A program made the position numbers and the translations under genes. Of a DNA stretch of 11,673 nucleotides, positions 7,280 through 11,673 are shown piece after piece. Source of the DNA: Chlorobiota bacterium (GTDB lineage Bacteria; Bacteroidota; Bacteroidia; Bacteroidales; JAADGE01); contig JAADEE010000007.1 in NCBI GenBank assembly GCA_013153575.1, forward strand, positions 1 through 11,673. The letters are read 5' to 3'. The stretch's first letter is position 1, and every line of letters starts with the position of its first letter. The notes beneath the pieces were generated by a model, which worked only from the letters and a program-made list of their open reading frames with translations, had not been told where the DNA came from and did not search any database.

Positions 7280-8353
7280 ATGATAAAAGAGCAAACAATA
7301 CTTGGTGTAATGTCCGGAACATCGCTTGATGGTTTAGATTTTGCCTTTTGCAAATTTAAAAAAGACAAAGCAAAATATTCTTATAAAATTATAAAAACAG
7401 GTTTTATTCCTTATAGTTCAGAAATAAAAAAACAACTTAAAAATGCACAAAATTTATCTTCGTATGATTTTATAAAATTGCATAAATGGTACGGAAAATT
7501 TATCGGAAAAAATATAAATAACTTTTTAAAAGAAGATTTAAAACCAAATTTTATTGCATCACACGGGCATACTGTTTTTCATAATCCGAAAGAAAATATA
7601 ACATTTCAAATTGGCGACGGAGCTTTTATTGCTTCCGAAGCAAAAATTTCAACAATTTCAGATTTTCGAAATTTAGATACAGCCTTAAAAGGGCAAGGTG
7701 CGCCTCTTGTGCCAATTGGCGACAAACTTTTGTTTTCGGAATATGATTTTTGCCTAAATTTAGGTGGTTTTGCAAATATTTCTTTCAATAATGAAAATAA
7801 TGAAAGAATTGCTTTTGATATTTGCCCTGTAAACATAGTTTTAAATGAACTTGTTAAACCTTTAGGCAAGGAATATGATAAAAACGGAAACATTGGCAAA
7901 ACAGGAAATATAAATTTTGAACTTTTAAAAGAACTTAACAACATTCCTTTTTATTTTAAGAAAGCTCCAAAATCATTAGGTCGTGAATATTCGGAAAAAT
8001 ATCATCTTCCAATCATAAAAAAATATAATATCTCACAAGAAGATAAAATAAGAACTTTTTATAAGCACATTGCAATACAAATTACAGAAGTGTTAAAAAT
8101 AAAAGAAAACTCAAAAATTTTAATTACAGGAGGAGGAACACACAACACATTTTTAATTTCTGAAATACAAAAAGAAACCAAAAACAAACTCATTATACCA
8201 TCAAATGAGATTATTGATTTTAAAGAAGCAATAATTTTTGCATTTCTGGGTTTTCTAAGAATAAACGAAAAAGAAAACACATTAAAATCGGTTACCGGAG
8301 CAATTGAAAATAGTATTGGTGGAAGCGTTTTTATAATTAACAATAAAGCTTAA
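7280..8353 (+). CDS. anmK: Anhydro-N-acetylmuramic acid kinase AnmK
   Basis: AnmK hydrolyses and phosphorylates 1,6-anhydro-MurNAc to MurNAc-6-phosphate, a step of cytoplasmic murein recycling. The 357-residue protein shows the N-terminal phosphate-binding motif GVMSGTSLDGLD (9-20), SHGHTVFHNP (94-103), QIGDGAFIA (110-118), KGQGAPLVPIGDKLLF (137-152), NLGGFANIS (160-168), FDICPVN (179-185), ITGGGTHNTFLI (282-293) and the C-terminal DFKEAIIFAFLG segment (313-324). Where many family members read FDTGPxN, this one reads FDICPVN; the Asp is kept. The length is normal. The start is the ATG at 7280 with an AT-rich upstream and no Shine-Dalgarno sequence. It appears to be transcribed alone, divergent from the DUF3098-uppP operon. 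MurQ, the next enzyme of the pathway, is not in the window. Confidence 0.95.
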   Translation: MIKEQTILGVMSGTSLDGLDFAFCKFKKDKAKYSYKIIKTGFIPYSSEIKKQLKNAQNLSSYDFIKLHKWYGKFIGKNINNFLKEDLKPNFIASHGHTVFHNPKENITFQIGDGAFIASEAKISTISDFRNLDTALKGQGAPLVPIGDKLLFSEYDFCLNLGGFANISFNNENNERIAFDICPVNIVLNELVKPLGKEYDKNGNIGKTGNINFELLKELNNIPFYFKKAPKSLGREYSEKYHLPIIKKYNISQEDKIRTFYKHIAIQITEVLKIKENSKILITGGGTHNTFLISEIQKETKNKLIIPSNEIIDFKEAIIFAFLGFLRINEKENTLKSVTGAIENSIGGSVFIINNKA

Positions 8354-8384
8354 TTTATCAACTTTTTTAATTGCTTTATCAACT
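8354..8384 (+). repeat. Two 10-bp direct repeats upstream of the OmpA-family gene
   Basis: TTTATCAACT occurs exactly at 8354-8363 and again at 8375-8384, a period of 21 bases or two helical turns. The repeats begin directly after the anmK stop codon and end 27 bases before the predicted -7 box of the next gene, where an activator or repressor could bind. The factor is unknown. Confidence 0.6.
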
Positions 8385-8411
8385 GAGTTTTTAAACATTT
8401 AAAAAAATTAT

Positions 8412-8419
8412 TAACTTTG
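8412..8419 (+). promoter_or_regulatory. Putative -7 element for the OmpA-family gene
   Basis: TAACTTTG is an exact TAnnTTTG match, 32 bases before the ATG at 8451. The expected -33 position (about 8388-8392) is a T-run inside a short A/T palindrome (8388-8405), which is a weak match. Confidence 0.5.
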
Positions 8420-8450
8420 CTTATTACATAAAAATAAAATACATACTAAA

Positions 8451-10463
8451 ATGAGCAAATCACTTTTTATTATTGCAATATTTTCTTTAATATTTTCTGT
8501 TAACAGTTTCTCACAAAAAAGAGATTTAAAAAAAGCCGACGAAGCATATAGTATTGGAGAATATAAACTTGCATATGAAATTTATGAAAAAGCTTTTGAA
8601 AAACTAACAGCAAAACCCGACAAAGCAGAAGTTGCTTTTAAACTTGGGGAATGTAGCAGAATAATGATGAATGAAAGAAAAGCTGCAAAATGGTATAAAA
8701 AAGCTACAAGATATGAAATACAATATCCAAAAGCATGGTTATACCTTGCCGATGCTCTAAGAATGTTAGAAAAATATGACCTCGCAAAAGAGCAATATAA
8801 AAAATATCAAAACTTAGTGCCAAATGATTCAAGAGGCAAAAACGGAGTAAAATCATGCGAACTTGCTCCTTTATGGAAAGAAAATCCTACAAGATTTACC
8901 GTTAACATTGCAGAAGATTTAAATTCTAAATTTTCTGATTTTTGTCCTTCCTACGGAAAAAGTAAATCTGAAATTTATTTTTCATCTACAAGAGAAAGTG
9001 CAAACGGAAAAAACTTAAGTAAAATTACAGGACAAAGTTACTCTGATATTTTCGTAGCAACAAAAGACCGAAAAGGCAAATGGAGTGTTCCAACTCCTAT
9101 TGAAGGAGAAGTTAATACCGAAGGAAGCGAAGGTGCTGCAGTTGTAATAAATAATGGCTCTGTTATGTATTTCTCAATGTGCAAACAAACTGAAAATGCA
9201 AACATGGGATGCAAAATTTACAAATCAAAAAACAATGCAAGTGGTTGGTCGGCTCCTGAAGAAGTTGTTTTAATTGGCGACAGTACCGTTTCATACGGAC
9301 ATCCTGCTATTTCAGAAGATGAACTTACAATGTATTTTGTTAGCGACAGTGTTCCGGGAGTTAAAGGGCACGGAGGATATGACATTTGGTATGTAACACG
9401 CGAAAAAGCAACTGCTCCTTGGGGAAAACCAAAAAATGCAGGGTCTAAAATTAATACAAAAGGTGATGAAAAATTTCCATACCTACGTAAAAACGGAGAA
9501 CTTTATTTCTCATCAAACGGATTACCCGGAATGGGAGGTTTAGATATTTTTAAAGCCAAGAAAAACGGAACAGTTTGGGAAGTTGAAAATATGAAATTTC
9601 CAATAAACTCTTCAAAAGATGATTTTGGCATTACCTTTTATGAAGATAAAAATACAGGATACCTTTCATCAAAAAGGGCAAAAAATATAAACCTATTCTC
9701 ATTTAAAATGCCTGACTTAATTTTTACAATGAAAGGCGTTGTTGAAGATGCAAATACAGGTGAAAAAATTGCAGATGCAAAAGTTAAGTTAACTAGCCCA
9801 AGTGGGCATGAAGTTGAAATTACATCTGCATCCGACGGAACATTTATGTTTAACTTAAACCCAAATACCGATTACTCCGTAATTGCATCAAAACCTAAAT
9901 ATTTAAGCGCAATTATTGACCGCTCAACCAAAGGCTTAAATAAAAGCAAAACTTTTGATGTTATTTTAGGTTTAGCATCAATTAGAAACACATTTGAATT
10001 ACCTAATATTGAATACGATTTAGGAAAAGCAACATTAAGACCGGAATCTATGGTCTCGTTAGACGAACTTGTAAAAATATTAACTGTTAACTCTCATATT
10101 ACAATTGAACTTGCAGCAAATACAGATTTTAGAGGAAGCGAAGAATCAAATCAAGAATTATCTGAAAGAAGAGCAAAATCTGTTGTTGATTACTTAATTT
10201 CAAAAGGAATTAAAGCCGACAGGTTAACTGCTGTTGGAAATGGTGAAAAAAGTCCTAGAAGAATTGTTTCAAATACAAAAACCGGACGAGAAATACTTGC
10301 AAAATATAAGTTTTTAAAACCTGGTGATGTACTTTCCGAAGAATTTATAAACAACTTAGAAACTGAAGAACAAAAAGAAATATGTCATCAACTTAACAGA
10401 AGAACAGAATTTAGAGTTTTAAGAGACGATTACGGAATAAATGCTGTAAAATTTGGTGAATAA
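8451..10463 (+). CDS. Exported OmpA-family protein with TPR, beta-propeller and CRD-like domains (PorE-like layout)
   Basis: The 670-residue protein begins with a signal peptide (1-21, likely cut after SFS before Gln22). There is no lipobox cysteine, so it should be a soluble periplasmic protein. TPR-like helices follow (about 24-125). Five beta-propeller-type repeats of the PD40 kind, each ending in a YFSS-like strand, lie near 165-180, 228-243, 284-299, 341-356 and 391-409. A carboxypeptidase-regulatory-like beta domain spans about 427-505 (VVEDANTGEKIADAKV, then SDGTFMF). The C-terminal OmpA domain (about 512-660) keeps the peptidoglycan-binding residues Asp559 (in ANTDFRG) and Arg574 (in LSERRAKSV). 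This order matches that of the type IX secretion component PorE of Porphyromonas gingivalis and of many Bacteroidota OmpA paralogues found beside PorP/SprF genes. No PorP/SprF gene is in the window. Likely role: linking an outer-membrane or secretion assembly to murein. The exact paralogue cannot be settled by eye. Confidence 0.88.
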   Translation: MSKSLFIIAIFSLIFSVNSFSQKRDLKKADEAYSIGEYKLAYEIYEKAFEKLTAKPDKAEVAFKLGECSRIMMNERKAAKWYKKATRYEIQYPKAWLYLADALRMLEKYDLAKEQYKKYQNLVPNDSRGKNGVKSCELAPLWKENPTRFTVNIAEDLNSKFSDFCPSYGKSKSEIYFSSTRESANGKNLSKITGQSYSDIFVATKDRKGKWSVPTPIEGEVNTEGSEGAAVVINNGSVMYFSMCKQTENANMGCKIYKSKNNASGWSAPEEVVLIGDSTVSYGHPAISEDELTMYFVSDSVPGVKGHGGYDIWYVTREKATAPWGKPKNAGSKINTKGDEKFPYLRKNGELYFSSNGLPGMGGLDIFKAKKNGTVWEVENMKFPINSSKDDFGITFYEDKNTGYLSSKRAKNINLFSFKMPDLIFTMKGVVEDANTGEKIADAKVKLTSPSGHEVEITSASDGTFMFNLNPNTDYSVIASKPKYLSAIIDRSTKGLNKSKTFDVILGLASIRNTFELPNIEYDLGKATLRPESMVSLDELVKILTVNSHITIELAANTDFRGSEESNQELSERRAKSVVDYLISKGIKADRLTAVGNGEKSPRRIVSNTKTGREILAKYKFLKPGDVLSEEFINNLETEEQKEICHQLNRRTEFRVLRDDYGINAVKFGE

Positions 10464-10487
10464 TACTAATTTACCCAAGATGTTTAA

Positions 10488-10669
10488 TGAGGGTGTGGAT
10501 ATGTTTATTAAAATTATGTTTTTTTTCAAATACAACTAATTTTTATCATATAATTCACGCCCTCATTTTTTCACGCTTTTACTTTTTTAGTGAGGGTGTG
10601 AATATGTTTGTTAAAGTTGTAATATCTTTCAATCATAATTTATATTTATTAGATAATTCATACCCGCTC
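10488..10669. repeat. Tandem pair of 78-base imperfect hairpin units
   Basis: Copy 1 (10488-10565) and copy 2 (10591-10668) align without gaps at about 58 of 78 positions and start with the identical TGAGGGTGTG. Each folds on itself. In copy 1, GGGTGTGGAT (10491-10500) pairs with ATTCACGCCC (10553-10562). In copy 2, GGGTGTGAAT (10594-10603) pairs with ATTCATACCC (10656-10665). Both have loops of exactly 52 bases. A competing hairpin joins the copies: CACGCCCTCA (10556-10565) with TGAGGGTGTG (10591-10600), loop 25 bases. Differences in the arms preserve pairing. It may be a palindromic intergenic repeat or a structured RNA; the type is unknown to me. Confidence 0.75.
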
Positions 10670-10773
10670 GGCAAAAATTGTATCTTCGTAGTTACCCAAA
10701 CTAATTTTTAGAATAAAGCTGTTTAATTTTTTATGATTTGCATAAAATGTTAAGTAATTGTTAATTAAATAAA

Positions 10774-10823
10774 TTACAAACATCTTTGTAAAATTTCTTA
10801 TATTTTTGTAAAGAAATTTACAA
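10774..10823. promoter_or_regulatory. Candidate operator: two 7-bp inverted repeats sharing TTTGTAAA
   Basis: TTACAAA-CATC-TTTGTAA (10774-10791) and TTGTAAA-GAAA-TTTACAA (10806-10823) are both perfect inverted repeats with 4-base spacers. TTTGTAAA occurs at 10785-10792 and 10805-10812, exactly 20 bases apart. The second site overlaps the -7 box and ends two bases before the response-regulator ATG. The arrangement fits an autoregulatory or repressor site, though AT-richness makes some of this easier to get by chance. Confidence 0.5.
10801..10808 (+). promoter_or_regulatory. Putative -7 element for the response regulator
   Basis: TATTTTTG is a TAnnTTTG match 18 bases before the ATG at 10826, implying a leader of about 10 bases. 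It overlaps the candidate operator repeats. No TTTG is found at the normal -33 spacing; the nearest upstream TTTG (10785-10788) is too close. Confidence 0.45.
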
Positions 10824-10825
10824 TT

Positions 10826-11512
10826 ATGGATACATCAAAATACAAAATACTAATTGTTGATGACGAAAAAGATGTTCGAGAAATTCTTGAATACAACATC
10901 TCAAAAGCAGGATATAATGTATTTACTGCCGAAAATGGAAAAATTGCCCTTGATATAATTAAAAAAGAAAATCCTCATTTAATCATACTCGATGTTATGA
11001 TGCCTATAATAGATGGATATGAAACTTGTATTGAAATTCGCAAACTTCCTAACAGCAAAAAATCAATAGTTGTTTTTCTTTCTGCCAGAAACGACGACCA
11101 TTCACAAATAATTGGTTTTGATGCAGGTGGCGACGATTATGTTACAAAACCGGTAAACCCAAAAGTTTTACTTAAAAGAATAAAAGCTTTGCTTAAAAGA
11201 AATAATTTTATTGAAAAAGATGATGACAATATTTTAACATATAAAGAATACAAATTAAATAAAGTTGAATATACCTTATTAAAAAACAATACAGAAATTA
11301 TACTTCCTAAAAAACAATTTGAAATTTTAAGATTATTATTTTCGCAACCAAATCATGTTTTTTCAAGAGATGAAATTTTTGAAGCCATTTGGGGCGATGG
11401 TGTTATTGTTGGCTCAAGAACAATTGATGTTCATATAAGAAAAATACGAGAAAAAACCGGCATAGAAAAAATAAAAACAATGAAAGGAATTGGTTATAAA
11501 CTTGAACAATAA
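10826..11512 (+). CDS. OmpR/PhoB-family response regulator transcription factor
   Basis: This 228-residue cytoplasmic DNA-binding regulator has an N-terminal receiver domain (about 6-125) and a C-terminal winged helix (about 139-228). In the receiver, VDDE (11-14) gives the acidic metal-binding pair, ILDVMMP (54-60) carries the phosphoacceptor Asp56, FLSAR (84-88) has the switch Ser86, and DDYVTKP (103-109) has Tyr105 and the conserved Lys108. The DNA-binding half shows LPKKQFEILRLL (160-171), the segment FSRDEIFEAIWG (179-190), the recognition-helix region SRTIDVHIRKIREK (197-210) and the wing KTMKGIGYKLEQ (217-228). All key residues are present. It is followed after 5 bases by a partial gene that looks like its sensor kinase. 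The target genes are unknown; the adjacent OmpA-family gene is one possibility, but it has its own promoter upstream. Confidence 0.96.
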   Translation: MDTSKYKILIVDDEKDVREILEYNISKAGYNVFTAENGKIALDIIKKENPHLIILDVMMPIIDGYETCIEIRKLPNSKKSIVVFLSARNDDHSQIIGFDAGGDDYVTKPVNPKVLLKRIKALLKRNNFIEKDDDNILTYKEYKLNKVEYTLLKNNTEIILPKKQFEILRLLFSQPNHVFSRDEIFEAIWGDGVIVGSRTIDVHIRKIREKTGIEKIKTMKGIGYKLEQ

Positions 11513-11517
11513 TTTTT

Positions 11518-11673
11518 GTGAAAAATAAATTTATAAATACCACAAATCCGCATAAAATCTCAATTACAGTAGCCCTGTTTCTTACATTATTTGTTTCCGT
11601 TTTATACTTTGTATCATCTTTTTTATTTTCAGAAATTAAATTCGACTTTTTTGCTCTTTTAACCTTTGATATT
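11518..11673 (+). CDS. N-terminal fragment of a probable sensor histidine kinase (cut by window edge)
   Basis: From a GTG at 11518, 52 codons run open to the window end. The translation begins MKNKFINTTNPHKISITVAL and continues with a long hydrophobic stretch (about residues 15-37: FLTLFVSVLYFVSSFLF), then SEIKFDFFALLTFDI, which starts a second hydrophobic stretch. A short basic N terminus followed by two closely spaced membrane segments fits the PhoR-like sensor kinases found directly after PhoB-type regulators in Bacteroidota. The gap of 5 bases to the response regulator implies one transcript and coupled translation. No catalytic domain is within the window, so the kinase call rests on position and membrane topology. 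GTG is preferred because it is the first start codon after the regulator's stop and no nearby in-frame ATG exists. Confidence 0.72.
   Translation, partial: MKNKFINTTNPHKISITVALFLTLFVSVLYFVSSFLFSEIKFDFFALLTFDI

Larger units (their letters stand above)
10464..10825. other. 362-base non-coding region between the OmpA-family gene and the response regulator
   Basis: I see no credible gene here. A 74-codon open frame (10487-10711) is best explained by the repeats it covers. The region holds, in order: an 8-bp direct repeat copy (TTACCCAA, 10471-10478), a duplicated hairpin element (10488-10669), the second TTACCCAA (10692-10699), a small 7-bp hairpin (10729-10747), and a repeat-rich promoter for the response regulator (10774-10823). 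No strong terminator follows the OmpA-family gene, unless the first hairpin, which is followed by a six-T run at 10566-10571, serves as one. Confidence 0.7.

Noticed and set aside
7606..7944. 112-codon minus-strand open frame inside anmK
   Set aside because: Antisense shadow of conserved AnmK motifs, with no promoter or independent family signal.
1362..8353. The envelope genes (sppA, lpxK, uppP, anmK) as one novel co-regulated system
   Set aside because: They lie in three oppositely oriented units with separate promoter-like boxes and a shared terminator between two of them; each is a known housekeeping gene and no shared regulatory motif was seen.
10488..10669. CRISPR array or integron attC sites
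   Set aside because: There are only two imperfect units with a single 25-base spacer and no cas genes, and no integrase, cassette genes or attC-type core sites of the RYYYAAC/GTTRRRY kind in the expected arrangement.
10487..10711. 74-codon open frame between the OmpA-family gene and the response regulator
   Set aside because: It covers the two hairpin repeat units, which are 103 bases apart; that is not a multiple of three, so the copies are read in different frames and the similarity is at DNA level only. The translation is Phe/Asn/Ile-rich with no domain or signal peptide that I recognise.

Overview
The window looks like chromosomal DNA from a low-GC member of the Bacteroidota, probably Bacteroidales-like. 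The evidence is: very AT-rich DNA; start codons preceded by A/T runs instead of Shine-Dalgarno sequences; several exact matches to the Bacteroidota sigma-factor -7 consensus TAnnTTTG; a DUF3098 gene leading uppP-truB-queA; and an OmpA-family protein with the TPR / beta-propeller / carboxypeptidase-regulatory-like / OmpA layout typical of this phylum. No phage, transposase, integrase, CRISPR or toxin gene is visible. Most of the content is housekeeping and cell-envelope biology.

Layout. 1-117: a nested palindrome reaching the 3' end of a minus-strand PfkB-family sugar kinase (108-1031). 1032-1124: a divergent promoter region shared with a tRNA-Asn (1125-1198), which has its own perfect-stem terminator (1202-1235). 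1311-4219: an envelope operon, sppA (signal peptide peptidase) then lpxK (lipid A 4'-kinase) two bases later, ending at a terminator (4224-4253) that also serves the facing operon. 4279-7170: minus-strand operon DUF3098 - uppP - truB - queA (undecaprenyl phosphate recycling plus two tRNA modification enzymes). 7171-7279: divergent promoters. 7280-8353: anmK (anhydro-MurNAc kinase, murein recycling). 8451-10463: a 670-residue exported OmpA-family protein with the same domain order as the type IX secretion protein PorE. 10464-10825: a non-coding region with a duplicated hairpin element and a repeat-rich promoter. 10826-11512: an OmpR/PhoB-type response regulator, followed after 5 bases by the start of a membrane protein cut by the window edge, most likely its sensor histidine kinase.

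How the genes fit together. Lipid A synthesis (LpxK), lipid carrier recycling (UppP), murein recycling (AnmK), membrane proteolysis (SppA) and an outer-membrane/murein-linking protein (OmpA family) give an envelope theme, but they lie in at least four transcription units. I see no evidence that they form one system. TruB and QueA modify tRNA and sit with uppP in what I know as a common Bacteroidota arrangement.

I did not find a clear new multi-gene system. The parts least explained by ordinary annotation are non-coding: the tandem hairpin element at 10488-10669, whose two copies differ in ways that keep the stems paired; the nested inverted repeats at 11-117; and evenly spaced direct repeats upstream of the OmpA-family gene and of the response regulator.
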